DNA of 64,000 nucleotides from Solicola gregarius. Its GTDB lineage: Bacteria; Actinomycetota; Actinomycetes; Propionibacteriales; Nocardioidaceae. Shown one piece after another: positions 1 to 8,897 of this stretch (positions within the stretch are counted from its first letter, which is position 1; each line of letters starts with the position of its first letter). The stretch lies in the NCBI RefSeq assembly GCF_025790165.1, contig NZ_CP094970.1, forward strand, positions 2,046,001 to 2,110,000, read 5' to 3'. The notes beneath the pieces were generated by a model. The model saw only the letters and a list, made by a program, of their open reading frames with translations. It was not told the DNA's origin and ran no database searches. The position numbers were made by a program, and so were the translations under genes.

Positions 1-2
1 CC

Positions 3-1118
3 GGTATGTATGCGGCCGAAGACCTCTTGCTGCACACGAATGCCAAGGTCTCGCTGATCGACCGGCTGCCGGTCGCGGGCGGACTCGTCCGGTTCGGTGT
101 CGCCCCCGACCACCCGTCGACGAAGGGGATCTCGTCGACGTTCGAGCGGTATCGCAACCACCCGCGCACCACGCTGTATCTCGGACTCGAGGTGGGGCGG
201 GAGATCACCCATGAGGAACTGGCAGCGCACCACGACGCGGTGATCTATGCGGTGGGTGCGTCCGCCGACCGGCGTCTCGGCGTGCCGGGTGAGGACGTGC
301 CCGGATCCCTTGCTGCGCGTACGTTCGTGGCTTGGTACAACCGTCACCCGGACGTCTCCCCTGACGCGATCGACCTGTCGGCCGAGCGGATCGTCGTCAT
401 CGGCACGGGCAACGTCGCGCTCGACGTGGCGCGGATCCTGACTACCGATCCCGGCACGCTCGCGGGCACCGACATCGCACCCCACGCGCTGCAGGCGCTG
501 CGGGCGAGCAAGGTACGCGAGGTGGTGCTGCTCGGGCGCCGCGGACCCGAGCACGCGGCGTACACGACGCCAGAGTTGCGGGCCCTTCGGCAGGGTGTCG
601 AGGTCGTCGTCGACGGTCATGACGCAACAATCGTCGATGCGATCGCCGTCGCAGCCGACGGCGACAAGGCCGGCGTGCTGCGTGGTCTCGACACCAGTCG
701 AGTCGATTGGACCGCCCCGCCGCCACCGGGCCGGCGGATCGTGTTGCGCTTCGAGAGCACGCAGACGGAGATCCTCGGCGATCAACAGGTACGCGCCGTG
801 CGTACGTCTGATGGGTCCGAGATCCCCGCGGGAATGGTGCTACGCGCCATCGGCTATCGCGGACAACCCGTTAGGGACCTGCCCTTCGACGAGGAGACGG
901 CGACCGTCCCCGGCGACGCCGGCCGGGTCGCAGGGGTGCCCGGCACGTACGTCGTCGGCTGGATCAAGCGTGGCCCGTCCGGCGGCATCGGCGCCAACCG
1001 CAGGTGCGCAGAGGAGACGGTCGGCAGCCTGCTCGCCGACGCGGTCGACGGCCGGCTCGCCCCACCGAAGCATGGTCGTCGCTCCTTCGACAGCCTCGCC
1101 CGCCGCCGATCGAGCTGA
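3..1118 (+). CDS. Ferredoxin/adrenodoxin-type NADP+ reductase (FprA-like), 5'-truncated by window edge
   Basis: Flavoprotein that moves electrons between NADPH and ferredoxin, often feeding P450s. The frame is open to the window edge and begins G-M-Y-A-A-E, matching the position just after the FAD-binding glycine motif of FprA, so the true start lies upstream. The visible part carries PVAGGLVRFGVAPDHPSTK, typical of the FprA/adrenodoxin reductase family, the NADPH-binding VIGTGNVALDVARIL segment near residue 130, and the C-terminal GWIKRGPSGGIGANR motif. About 370 residues are visible of the usual ~450. The assignment is firm; the redox partner is unknown. Confidence 0.93.
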   Translation, partial: GMYAAEDLLLHTNAKVSLIDRLPVAGGLVRFGVAPDHPSTKGISSTFERYRNHPRTTLYLGLEVGREITHEELAAHHDAVIYAVGASADRRLGVPGEDVPGSLAARTFVAWYNRHPDVSPDAIDLSAERIVVIGTGNVALDVARILTTDPGTLAGTDIAPHALQALRASKVREVVLLGRRGPEHAAYTTPELRALRQGVEVVVDGHDATIVDAIAVAADGDKAGVLRGLDTSRVDWTAPPPPGRRIVLRFESTQTEILGDQQVRAVRTSDGSEIPAGMVLRAIGYRGQPVRDLPFDEETATVPGDAGRVAGVPGTYVVGWIKRGPSGGIGANRRCAEETVGSLLADAVDGRLAPPKHGRRSFDSLARRRSS

Positions 1119-1163
1119 ACCGAGGCGGGAATACGCGGCGCCGCCGAACGGGTTTTCGTCGGC

Positions 1164-2027
1164 ATGAAGTTCGCTCTCTCCTGGAACACCGCGTACTACG
1201 GCACCGGCGCCGACCAAATGTCGGCGATCGCCCAGCACGCGGAGGGTCTCGGGTTCGAGGCGATCTACGTACCCGAGCACATCGCGTTGAGCGCGCGTCC
1301 CGAGCCTGCACAGCTCGCGCTTCCGGCCGATACGGAGGTCGTGGACCCGCTCGGTGCGCTGGCCTACCTCGCGGCTACGACGGAGCGGATCCTCCTCGGC
1401 ACGGGCGTCCTGCTGCTCCCCTACCACCACCCGGTGACCCTTGCGAAGCAGCTGGCAACCATCGATCTGCTGTCCAAAGGACGGTTGCGGCTCGTGACGA
1501 TCGGGCTCGGCACTGTGCCGGCGGAGGCGGCGGCATTCGGCGTCGATTACGCGGCGCGTGGTCGCGTCGCGGACGACGCGATGGATGCGCTCCGCCTGCT
1601 GTGGGCCGGCGACCGTGACGGTGTTTCGCACGACGGTGAGTTCTACTCGTTCGACTCGCTCACCAGCTTCCCCAAGCCGTATCAGGCCGACGGAGTGCCG
1701 CTCCACGTCGGCGGTTCGAGCCGTGCCGCGGCTCGTCGCGCCGGAGCGAGGGGCAGCGGCTGGTTCCCGGGCGGGCGGCTGAGCCTGCCGCAGCGTGCCG
1801 AGCTGTGGCAGCTTGTCCAGGACACCGCGGCTGCCGCAGGACGCAGCCTCGACGGGTTCGACCACACCCGCTGGGGCACCATCGACATGACCACTGATGA
1901 CGTCGCCGCACGAGCCGAGCAAGGTGTCACCCGCCTGGTGGTCGCGCCCACCGGATCTACGGTCGATGAACAGCGAGCCGAGCTCTCGGCATTCGCGCAG
2001 CGGCATCGCCTCGTGGCATCGTCCTGA
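1164..2027 (+). CDS. LLM-class (luciferase-like) flavin/F420-dependent oxidoreductase
   Basis: TIM-barrel oxidoreductase of the bacterial luciferase-like superfamily, 287 residues. It begins MKFALSWNTAYYGTG and has AEGLGFEAIYVPEHIAL near the N-terminus, LLGTGVLLLPYHHPVTLAKQ around residue 80 and GRLRLVTIGLGT around 110, the usual signatures of F420-dependent family members. It lies 45 bp after the FprA-like gene on the same strand, so co-transcription is possible. The substrate cannot be told from sequence. FMN rather than F420 as cofactor is an alternative. A strong hairpin follows the stop codon. Confidence 0.88.
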   Translation: MKFALSWNTAYYGTGADQMSAIAQHAEGLGFEAIYVPEHIALSARPEPAQLALPADTEVVDPLGALAYLAATTERILLGTGVLLLPYHHPVTLAKQLATIDLLSKGRLRLVTIGLGTVPAEAAAFGVDYAARGRVADDAMDALRLLWAGDRDGVSHDGEFYSFDSLTSFPKPYQADGVPLHVGGSSRAAARRAGARGSGWFPGGRLSLPQRAELWQLVQDTAAAAGRSLDGFDHTRWGTIDMTTDDVAARAEQGVTRLVVAPTGSTVDEQRAELSAFAQRHRLVASS

Positions 2028-2046
2028 CCTGACTCCACCGTGAGCG

Positions 2047-2091
2047 GGACGTTCGAGCGGAGACACGCCGGCGTGTCGCACTCGAACGTCC
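2047..2091. terminator. Long two-part inverted repeat, bidirectional terminator between convergent genes
   Basis: Outer arms GGACGTTCGAG (2047-2057) and CTCGAACGTCC (2081-2091) are perfect complements. They enclose a second perfect palindrome, GACACGCCGGCGTGTC (2062-2077). It lies between the ends of the LLM gene (+) and the S15 peptidase gene (-). No U-tract is visible, as is common for actinobacterial terminators. Confidence 0.75.
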
Positions 2092-2120
2092 GGCCCAGTG
2101 GGCGGGGAGCCCCGGTTAGC

Positions 2121-4025
2121 TCAGCGGGGGATGATCACGTCCTCCTGCTCGGCGAGCACTCGCTGCGGTACGACCTTCGGCACCAGGCTCTTGCCCGGCC
2201 GCAGCTTCGGCAGCTTGCCGTCGATCGGCAGGCGCAGCACGCTGTCGCGCAGGCTGACGGCGTACTCGGTGGCCGCATCGTCGACCGTGACGACCCAGTC
2301 GTGCGAAGCGCCGACGACGGCCAGGCCGATCCGGTGGCCCTTGGGCACTCGTACGTCGTTCGCCGTGAGGGTGACCGTCACGCGCTGCTGGTCGCCCTCG
2401 TTGAGCCGTGCCCATCCGCGCGACAGGACCTGCAGGGGCGTACGCCCCACGGTCTTCGCGACGTCGGTGTAGCAGGCGTCGTCCGCCGGTGTCGCCGCTC
2501 CCCAGCACGACTCGGTGTCGAGGTTGTGTACGCCGCCGTTCGCGTCGACGACCCGCCGCGAGGGCCCGTAGTCGACGAGCGCGACTCCGACCTGACCCGT
2601 CTCGGCCGCATGCGCGATGTCGAGCCGGACCTCGGCCGAACCGGACAGGCGTACGGCGCGGCCCAGCCGACCGGTCGTGAACAGCAGACGGTGGGGGTTG
2701 TTGCCAGCCGTGATGGCGTCGGACTCGTCCTGTTGCGGATCGTTGACGAACTCCGCCGTTGCGTCGCTGTGCCTGCCCTTCACCAACGAGCCGTTGCGTT
2801 GCGGACGCAGCTTCACCGTTCGCTTCGAGACCGGCCAGTCCGGCGAGCTGACCCACTTGTCCGGCGCCACCTCTGCGCGTACGGCGGGTTCGCGGTCGAT
2901 GCCGTTGTCGACGCCCATCAGCTCGTGGTCGAACCAGCGATGGAGGGTATCGACCCACTGCTTGCGCGCGGAGTCGAACGGATCGGTGTGTCCGACCCGG
3001 GTCAGCCACATCTTCCGCTCGACGCCGTTCTCGCCGAGGTCGTCCCACCAGCGGGAGAAGTTGGGAGTCTTGACGTTGAAGTCCTGCAGGCCATGGGCGA
3101 TGAAGACACTCGCCGTGACGTTGGCCGCATTGCGGTCGGCGCCCTCACGGTAGTCGCGGTCGGCCCAGAAGTCCGTGTAGTCGCCGGTCTCGTCGCCGTC
3201 GTTCGCGGCCATCTCGTCGAGCCGTGGTGAGCAGTCGATGTCCTCGGAACGATCGCCCTCGACGTACGACGAGAGGTAGGTCGGATAGTCGTACGAGAAC
3301 GGCAGACCCTGATATCGCGTGTAGTCGTACCAGGAGCTGATCGCCGCGATCGGCACGATCGTCTCGAGCCCCTCGACGCCCGTCGCGGCGACGCCGTTGG
3401 CGAGCGTGCCGTCGTAGCTCTTGCCGATCATGCCGACCTTGCCGTCGGACCAGCCGGCGCTCACCTCGTTGCCGTCTCTGTCGACCGCTCTGCCACGACC
3501 GTTCAGCCAGTCGATCACCGCCTTGACCGACAAGATGTCGGAGTCGGCACCCTCGTCGGTGCAGCCGGTCGAGCGCGAGGTGCCCGCCATGTCGACGGCG
3601 ACGTAGCCGTACCCGCGCGGCACGAAGTAGTTGTCGTAGTACAGCGGGAACTTCTCCGGCCCGCCGCGCGCGTTGTAGAGCTTGAGCTCGGACTCGTTCC
3701 CGCGTCCGCAGCACGAGTAGTACGGGCTGGCGTCCATCACCACCGGGATCTGTGCCTCGCCGTTCAGTTCGCGCGGCCGAATGATGTCGGCGGCGACCCG
3801 GTCGGGCTCGCCGTTGCCGTCGAGGTCGGGCGCCTCGACCCAGACGGTCTCGCGGATGGCGTCGGCATAGTCGTACTGCGGTTCGGTCGGCGCCGGAGCA
3901 GGCGCGGTACGCACTGCGTGGCTCTTGGTCGAAGCGGACGGTGGGGTCGATGCGTCGACGGGCGCCCCGAGAAGCCCGATCGCGAGTGGGACAGCGGCAA
4001 TGACGGTGAGTACGCGTCTCAGCAC
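2121..4025 (-). CDS. Secreted CocE/NonD-type alpha/beta hydrolase (Xaa-Pro dipeptidyl-peptidase S15 family)
   Basis: Exported serine hydrolase of 634 residues. Residues 1-26 look like a Sec signal peptide (MLRR, a hydrophobic stretch, then APVDAS). The S15-type catalytic domain carries the nucleophile motif GKSYDG with Ser about residue 203, preceded by VAVDMAGTSRSTG, the usual oxyanion-side loop. His in RVGHTDPF around residue 345 may belong to the triad. A PepX_C beta domain (SAEVRLDIAH, RVTVTLTANDVRVPKGHRIGLAV) occupies the C-terminal third. Cleavage of X-Pro dipeptides or ester substrates is family knowledge. The gene stands alone between convergent and divergent neighbours. Confidence 0.88.
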   Translation of the reverse strand: MLRRVLTVIAAVPLAIGLLGAPVDASTPPSASTKSHAVRTAPAPAPTEPQYDYADAIRETVWVEAPDLDGNGEPDRVAADIIRPRELNGEAQIPVVMDASPYYSCCGRGNESELKLYNARGGPEKFPLYYDNYFVPRGYGYVAVDMAGTSRSTGCTDEGADSDILSVKAVIDWLNGRGRAVDRDGNEVSAGWSDGKVGMIGKSYDGTLANGVAATGVEGLETIVPIAAISSWYDYTRYQGLPFSYDYPTYLSSYVEGDRSEDIDCSPRLDEMAANDGDETGDYTDFWADRDYREGADRNAANVTASVFIAHGLQDFNVKTPNFSRWWDDLGENGVERKMWLTRVGHTDPFDSARKQWVDTLHRWFDHELMGVDNGIDREPAVRAEVAPDKWVSSPDWPVSKRTVKLRPQRNGSLVKGRHSDATAEFVNDPQQDESDAITAGNNPHRLLFTTGRLGRAVRLSGSAEVRLDIAHAAETGQVGVALVDYGPSRRVVDANGGVHNLDTESCWGAATPADDACYTDVAKTVGRTPLQVLSRGWARLNEGDQQRVTVTLTANDVRVPKGHRIGLAVVGASHDWVVTVDDAATEYAVSLRDSVLRLPIDGKLPKLRPGKSLVPKVVPQRVLAEQEDVIIPR

Positions 4026-4139
4026 AGGGATCGCCTCTTTTGAGATGTGGTGGCCAGCAGTGTTACGGCCCTAGCTCGGCAAGATACCCTCTTTTCGGGA
4101 TCCCGACAGCCTTCGAAAACGCACGCAGCGAGGTAGCAC

Positions 4140-5429
4140 ATGACGCAGAGCCCCACCCACAACCAGTCGCTCGGCGAGTTCGATCCCGAGGTCGCCGCCG
4201 CGCTCGACGCCGAGCTGGACCGTCAGCAGAGCACGCTCGAGATGATCGCGTCGGAGAACTTCGCGCCGGTCGCGTCCTTGCAGGCGCAGGGCAGCGTACT
4301 CACCAACAAGTACGCGGAGGGTTATCCCGGCAAGCGGTACTACGGGGGCTGCGAGTTCGTCGACGTCGTCGAGAACATCGCGATCGACCGGCTCAAGGCG
4401 CTGTTCGGCGCGTCGTACGCGAACGTCCAGCCACACTCCGGTGCGACCGCCAACGCCGCGGCCATGCACGCGCTGATCAGCGCCGGCGACACGATCCTCG
4501 GCCTCGACCTCGCGCACGGCGGCCACCTGACGCACGGCATGCGGATCAACTTCTCCGGCAAGCTCTACAACGTCGTGCCCTACCACGTACGTGCGGCCGA
4601 TCACGTGCTCGACATGGACGAGGTCCGCTCCCTCGCGCTCGAGCACAAGCCGTCGATGATCATCGCCGGCTGGTCGGCGTACCCGCGGCAGATCGACTTC
4701 GCGGCGTTCCGCGAGATCGCCGACGAGGCGGGGTCGCGGCTGATGGTCGATATGGCGCACTTCGCCGGACTCGTCGCCGCCGGGCTGCACCCGAGCCCGC
4801 TGCCGTACGCGGATGTCGTCACGACGACTACGCACAAGACGCTCGGCGGGCCGCGCGGTGGCGCTCTGCTGACCAATGACGACGAGGTCGCGAAGAAGCT
4901 CCGCTCGGCGGTGTTCCCCGGTCAGCAGGGTGGTCCGCTGGAGCATGTGATCGCGGCGAAGGCGGTCGCCTTCAAGATGGCCGCTCAGGACGACTTCAAG
5001 GAGCGCCAACAGCGCACGATCGACGGCGCCAAGCTGCTCGCCGAGCGCCTCACCGGCGACGATATGCGCAAGGTCGGTGTCACGGTGCTCACCGGCGGCA
5101 CCGACGTACACCTCGTGCTCGTCGACCTGCGCAAGTCGGAGCTGAACGGTCAGCAGGCCGAGGATCGACTGCACGAGATCGGCATCACCGTGAACCGCAA
5201 CGCCGTGCCGTTCGATCCGCGACCGCCGATGGTCACATCGGGTCTGCGCATCGGCACCCCCGCACTCGCGACCCGTGGCTTCGGCGCCGAGGAGTTCACC
5301 GAGGTCGCCGACATCATCGCGGAAGCGCTGCACCCCGATCTCGCGGACACCTCGCGGCTGCGCGCCCGCGTCGACGCGCTGACCGCGAAGTTCCCGCTCT
5401 ACCCCGATGTGCCGCGGTTCGCGTCCTGA
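4140..5429 (+). CDS. glyA: Serine hydroxymethyltransferase
   Basis: PLP enzyme that interconverts serine plus tetrahydrofolate with glycine plus methylene-tetrahydrofolate in the cytosol. The protein has 429 residues, normal for the family. The PLP lysine is in [14 protein letters not shown] (Lys 233), preceded by [19 protein letters not shown]; the N-terminal ASENF and [15 protein letters not shown] motifs are intact. It is transcribed away from the S15 peptidase gene across a 114 bp gap. I looked for a glycine or ZTP riboswitch there and saw neither. SURF1 follows after 23 bp or less. Confidence 0.97.
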   Translation: MTQSPTHNQSLGEFDPEVAAALDAELDRQQSTLEMIASENFAPVASLQAQGSVLTNKYAEGYPGKRYYGGCEFVDVVENIAIDRLKALFGASYANVQPHSGATANAAAMHALISAGDTILGLDLAHGGHLTHGMRINFSGKLYNVVPYHVRAADHVLDMDEVRSLALEHKPSMIIAGWSAYPRQIDFAAFREIADEAGSRLMVDMAHFAGLVAAGLHPSPLPYADVVTTTTHKTLGGPRGGALLTNDDEVAKKLRSAVFPGQQGGPLEHVIAAKAVAFKMAAQDDFKERQQRTIDGAKLLAERLTGDDMRKVGVTVLTGGTDVHLVLVDLRKSELNGQQAEDRLHEIGITVNRNAVPFDPRPPMVTSGLRIGTPALATRGFGAEEFTEVADIIAEALHPDLADTSRLRARVDALTAKFPLYPDVPRFAS

Positions 5430-5452
5430 GCACGCAGACACCGCCACCGCCC

Positions 5453-6226
5453 GTGCGTGACGACGCCCCCGAGCAGTCGTCACTACGGGTGCTGCTACGC
5501 CCGCCGATGCTCGGCCTGCACGCGCTCGGCGTCGTCGCAGTCGTGTTCACGATCGTGATGGGCCTGTGGCAGCTGGGGGTGTACGACACCCGGCAGGAGC
5601 ACGAGCGCGCCGACAAGCAGGACGTACCGACCGTGCCGCTCGACGAGGCGCTCGGCCCCGACGACGCCTTCTCGGGCTCGGCGAACCATCGTCCCGTCGA
5701 GGTCACCGGGACGTTCGCACCCGCCGACGAGCAGGTGTGGGTCTCGGGCCGCAGTCTCGACGGTGAGGACGGCTACTGGCTGCTCGCGCCACTCGTCGTA
5801 CGCGACACCGAGGCGCTGCTCGTCGTACGCGGATGGTCGCCGACCAACGATCGGCTGCCGGCGCCACCGTCGGGCGCGACGACGATCGACGCGGTGCTGC
5901 AGTTCGGTGAGGACGTCGGTGCGCCGCTCGGCGCCGATCGTACGACCGACACCGTCCGGATCCCCGCACTCGCCAACGAGCTGCCGTACGACCTGTACTC
6001 GGGCTACGCGATCCAGACGGAGCCGGCGCCGGGCGCCGGGCTCGAGACGGTGCCGCCGCCCGATCCGGACGTCTCGTGGTCGGTCGGCCTGCGCAACCTG
6101 GTGTACGCCGTGCAGTGGTGGGTGTTCGGCGCGTTCGCGGTCTTCATGTGGGTGCGGATGTGCCGCGACGTCGTACGCGACGCACGCGGCCGCCGTGGGG
6201 ACGACGGTCAGGGCCGCGTAATCTGA
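5453..6226 (+). CDS. SURF1 family cytochrome oxidase biogenesis protein
   Basis: Membrane protein of the SURF1/Shy1 family that assists cytochrome c oxidase assembly. It has the standard two-helix topology: an N-terminal helix ending in GLWQLGVYDTR and a C-terminal helix around QWWVFGAFAVFMWVRM, with the extracytoplasmic domain (RPVEVTGTF, VWVSGRSLDGEDGYWLLAPLV, VVRGW) between. The 257-residue form starts at GTG 5453. The open frame extends upstream as STQTPPPP to a CTG at 5426 that overlaps the glyA stop, so a slightly longer, rare-start form is possible. It is probably co-transcribed with glyA and the next gene. Confidence 0.9.
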   Translation: MRDDAPEQSSLRVLLRPPMLGLHALGVVAVVFTIVMGLWQLGVYDTRQEHERADKQDVPTVPLDEALGPDDAFSGSANHRPVEVTGTFAPADEQVWVSGRSLDGEDGYWLLAPLVVRDTEALLVVRGWSPTNDRLPAPPSGATTIDAVLQFGEDVGAPLGADRTTDTVRIPALANELPYDLYSGYAIQTEPAPGAGLETVPPPDPDVSWSVGLRNLVYAVQWWVFGAFAVFMWVRMCRDVVRDARGRRGDDGQGRVI

Positions 6227-6231
6227 GGAGC

Positions 6232-6579
6232 GTGCAAGCTGCTCTTCTTCGCTACCGCGTGATGGCCAATATCGTCGGCGTACTGCTGATCGTGCTGATC
6301 CTGATCGGCGTCCCGCTGAAGTACCTCGCGTCGGACGGCTCGTCGGCGCAGGACGCGGGCGAGTTCATCACGACGTACCTCGGCATCGCACACGGCTGGC
6401 TGTACATGATCTTCCTGATCATGGCGGCGCTGCTGGCCCGCGCGGCGCGCTGGACGATTCCGTTCACGATCGTCACGCTGCTCTGCGGCACGATCCCGGT
6501 GGTCAGCTTCAGGGCCGAAAGGCGCGCAACCAGGCATACGCGGTCGCTCATCGCCGAAGAGGCGCAAGCGACCGCGTAA
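6232..6579 (+). CDS. DUF3817 domain small membrane protein
   Basis: About 115 residues, starting at GTG 6232 with GAGGAG just upstream and only 5 bp after SURF1. The longer upstream frame is only the shadow of SURF1. Three hydrophobic segments (VMANIVGVLLIVLILIGVPL, AHGWLYMIFLIMAALL, FTIVTLLCGTIPVVSF) and the order of conserved residues match DUF3817 proteins, which in actinomycetes sit near cytochrome oxidase or glyA genes. Its function is unknown. A short hairpin follows and overlaps the end of the convergent neighbour. Confidence 0.85.
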   Translation: MQAALLRYRVMANIVGVLLIVLILIGVPLKYLASDGSSAQDAGEFITTYLGIAHGWLYMIFLIMAALLARAARWTIPFTIVTLLCGTIPVVSFRAERRATRHTRSLIAEEAQATA

Positions 6580-6582
6580 GAC

Positions 6583-6596
6583 GACCCGGTTGGGTC
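6583..6596. terminator. Short hairpin between convergent genes
   Basis: GACCC (6583-6587) pairs with GGGTC (6592-6596) around a GGTT loop, directly after the DUF3817 stop and touching the stop codon of the opposing gene. It is a weak stem, so termination is tentative. Confidence 0.35.
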
Positions 6597-7137
6597 AGGA
6601 GGCCGGACCGGTGGTCTCGGTGCTCTCGGTCGACGCACTCGCGCTCGAGTCAGACTCGGGCGCCGGAGTCGGCCGCGGTGCCGGCGGCGGAACGGGTGCC
6701 CCACCCTGCGACTCCTTGACCTTCTTCGCCACAACTCCGGCAACCGCGCCGAGGCCGAGAACGATCAGTAGCTTCTTCAACTTGCTGCCCTTCTTCTTTT
6801 TCCTCTTGCCATCCGACTCATCGGCCGCTTCGGCCGCTTCGGTGTCGACCTCTCCTGCGTCGTCCGACTCGTTGTCGGCGAGCATCGCCTTGCCGAGAGC
6901 GGTGAGCTCCTCGCGTACGGCCTCAACGGCGGCCGCGGCCGCATCGCGCGCTTCCTCCGCCTTTGGCCCGATCTTCTCGGCGGCCTTGTCGCTCAGCTCC
7001 GATGCCTTGTCGCCGAGCTCGGATGCCTTGTCGGCTGCCTTGTCGCCCAGGTCGGATGCCTTGTCTGCTGCCTTGTCACCGAGTTCGGCGGCCTGCTCCT
7101 TGACCGCGTCGGCCTTGGACTTCTTGCGACGTAGCAT
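6595..7137 (-). CDS. Lys/Ala/Asp-rich helical repeat protein with one membrane segment (LEA/apolipoprotein-like)
   Basis: 180 residues. The first ~90 are an amphipathic helical repeat built from units such as DKAADKASDLG and DKASELSDKAAEK, like LEA or apolipoprotein helices. An acidic stretch (ESDDAGEVDTEAAEAADESD) follows, then a basic patch GKRKKKKGSKLKK, one hydrophobic segment LLIVLGLGAVAGVVAKKV, and a Pro/Ser-rich tail. The function is unknown. Similar-looking genes (for example DUF5324 in Streptomyces) occupy this place beside ppiA, so the position supports a conserved envelope or stress role. The reading direction opposes both neighbours. Confidence 0.8.
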   Translation of the reverse strand: MLRRKKSKADAVKEQAAELGDKAADKASDLGDKAADKASELGDKASELSDKAAEKIGPKAEEARDAAAAAVEAVREELTALGKAMLADNESDDAGEVDTEAAEAADESDGKRKKKKGSKLKKLLIVLGLGAVAGVVAKKVKESQGGAPVPPPAPRPTPAPESDSSASASTESTETTGPAS

Positions 7138-7302
7138 GCTGTCCTCCTCTGGTGCGCCGTGGTCGGCGCAGCGGTCGACGTTTACCCACCGTACCCATAT
7201 CCGGCGCCCAGTCTAAGAGGTGTCCGCCACACTCGGTGACCGAATTGTGCGGCATGGCAGGATTCAGTTGACCAAGTGAGTACCCATCCGAGAGGACATC
7301 TC

Positions 7303-7827
7303 GTGGCCGAGGACATCTACGCGACGCTCAAGACCAACCGGGGCGACGTCGTGATCAAGCTCTTCCCCAACCATGCGCCGAAGACGGTCGACAATTTCGT
7401 CGGACTGGCGGGGGGCACCCGTGAATGGCGCGACCCCGAGACCGGCGCGCCGAGTACGAACCGCTTCTACGACGGCCTGGGATTCCACCGGATCATCGAC
7501 GGCTTCATGATCCAGGGCGGCTGCCCCTTGGGCACAGGGACCGGCGGCCCGGGCTACACCTTCGCCGACGAGTTCCACCCGGAGCTGGCGTTCGACCGTC
7601 CGTACCTGCTCGCGATGGCCAACGCGGGCCCGGGTACGAACGGCTCGCAGTTCTTCGTGACGGTCGGCGTGCAGCCGCATCTGACCAACCGGCACACGAT
7701 CTTCGGCGAGGTCGAGGGCGACGACAGCCGCGCCGTGGTCGACGCCATCGGCACCACCGAGACCGACCGCGGCGACCGCCCGGTCGAGCCGGTCATCATC
7801 GAGCGAGTCGAGATCGAGCGCCGATAG
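7303..7827 (+). CDS. ppiA: Peptidyl-prolyl cis-trans isomerase, cyclophilin type
   Basis: Cytosolic cyclophilin that isomerises Xaa-Pro bonds; 174 residues. The signatures [13 protein letters not shown] (catalytic Arg) and [19 protein letters not shown] are intact. I chose GTG 7303 because AGAGGA at 7291-7296 sits 6 nt before it. An in-frame GTG at 7276 would add nine residues and lacks a good ribosome site. It lies in the same place as M. tuberculosis Rv0009, next to a rhomboid gene and crgA. The next gene overlaps its stop by one base, implying translational coupling. Confidence 0.95.
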   Translation: MAEDIYATLKTNRGDVVIKLFPNHAPKTVDNFVGLAGGTREWRDPETGAPSTNRFYDGLGFHRIIDGFMIQGGCPLGTGTGGPGYTFADEFHPELAFDRPYLLAMANAGPGTNGSQFFVTVGVQPHLTNRHTIFGEVEGDDSRAVVDAIGTTETDRGDRPVEPVIIERVEIERR

Positions 7828-8708
7828 TGTCCCAACCCGCCGACGCCGCGCCGCCGTACTGCTACCGGCATCCGGACCGCGAGACGTACATCAAATGCCA
7901 GCGGTGCGGGCGGCCGATCTGCCCCGACTGCATGCGCCAGGCGTCGGTGGGTTTTCAGTGCCCGGAGTGTGTCGCCGAGGGAGCTCGCAGCGTACGCCAG
8001 TCGCGTACGGTCGCCGGCGGTCTCGCGCCCGCTCAGGTCGGCATCGTCTCGTACGTGCTGATCGGCATCAACGTCGTGGCGTTTCTCGCACAGCTCGTGA
8101 CGGGGGGCAACGATGGCACGGTCACCCACTGGGGCGCGATGCTCACCGAGTCCGCGTGGGCGCGCGAGAACGGCGAGGTCGTCGAGCTGACCGGTGTCGA
8201 GGACGGCGGCTGGTGGCGGATCGTCACCTCGGGGTTCCTGCACTTCGGGTTCATCCACATCATGTTCAACATGTACGCGCTGTACCTGTTCGGCCCGATG
8301 CTGGAGCGGATGCTCGGGTACGTGCGGTTCATCGCGATGTACATGACCTCGTTGGTGGCCGGGTCGCTGTTCGTGTACCTGTTCGCCGATCCGCGTACGC
8401 TCACCGCGGGCGCCTCGGGCGCCATCTTCGGACTGCTCGGCTGCACGCTGGTGCTGTTCCTCAAGCACGGCTACGACGTGCGGGTGCTGCTCGGACTCCT
8501 CGCGATCAACGCCTTCATCACGTTCGCGTTCGGCGGGATCAGCTGGCAGGCGCACCTCGGCGGCTTCGTCGCCGGTGTGCTCTGCGGCGGTGCGCTCGGA
8601 TTCGCCCCGCGGCAGGGCCGTACGTACGTCCAGGTCGCCGCCTTCGCGGTGCTGTGGATCGCGATCGCCGCGGGCTTCGTCCTGCGTACAGGGCAGCTCA
8701 CCGCCTGA
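7827..8708 (+). CDS. Rhomboid family intramembrane serine protease with N-terminal zinc-binding domain
   Basis: 293 residues from GTG 7827, which overlaps the ppiA TAG. The N-terminal 50 residues hold a B-box-like zinc ribbon: CYRHPDRETYIKCQRCGRPICPDC and a second C-x2-C (CPEC). The rhomboid domain follows with six predicted helices, the nucleophile in AGASGAIFGLLG and the catalytic His in WQAHLGGFVAG. Rhomboids cleave transmembrane substrates within the membrane; the substrate here is unknown. The ppiA-rhomboid-crgA order is widely conserved in Actinobacteria. Confidence 0.93.
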   Translation: MSQPADAAPPYCYRHPDRETYIKCQRCGRPICPDCMRQASVGFQCPECVAEGARSVRQSRTVAGGLAPAQVGIVSYVLIGINVVAFLAQLVTGGNDGTVTHWGAMLTESAWARENGEVVELTGVEDGGWWRIVTSGFLHFGFIHIMFNMYALYLFGPMLERMLGYVRFIAMYMTSLVAGSLFVYLFADPRTLTAGASGAIFGLLGCTLVLFLKHGYDVRVLLGLLAINAFITFAFGGISWQAHLGGFVAGVLCGGALGFAPRQGRTYVQVAAFAVLWIAIAAGFVLRTGQLTA

Positions 8709-8722
8709 GCTCGCGAGCAAAG

Positions 8723-8756
8723 AGACATTTGTTATGCCCTGGCGTGACAAATGTCT
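8723..8756. terminator. Inverted repeat after the rhomboid gene, probable terminator
   Basis: AGACATTTGT (8723-8732) pairs perfectly with ACAAATGTCT (8747-8756) around a 14-nt loop that itself contains GCC/GGC. It lies 15 bp after the rhomboid stop and is followed by TATTTG. The AT-rich stem is unusual for this genome. Confidence 0.55.
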
Positions 8757-8831
8757 ATTTGTCGCGGCGACCTTAGTACGCGATCGGGGCAAGGTCGGTA
8801 GCGGCCGCCCGGGCTCGCGCCGGAAGGCGAC

Positions 8832-8867
8832 GGAGTTATCCCCACTGGGGATAACTCCTGTGGATAA
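8832..8867. promoter_or_regulatory. Cluster of three DnaA-box-like 9-mers within a 12-bp-arm palindrome
   Basis: TTATCCCCA (8836-8844), its inverted copy TGGGGATAA (8846-8854) and TGTGGATAA (8859-8867, an exact TTATCCACA on the minus strand) lie within 32 bp. The first two form a perfect palindrome with 12-nt arms (GGAGTTATCCCC and GGGGATAACTCC) and a 3-nt loop. This block is normally oriC-proximal in Actinobacteria. The site may bind DnaA, or may be only a strong terminator between the convergent rhomboid and crgA genes. Confidence 0.5.
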
Positions 8868-8897
8868 TTACACGCGTGTCATTCCGTACGCGGGCGG

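Noticed and set aside
4026-4139. Possible glycine or ZTP riboswitch before glyA
   Set aside because: The conserved cores of those riboswitches are not present in this 114-bp gap.
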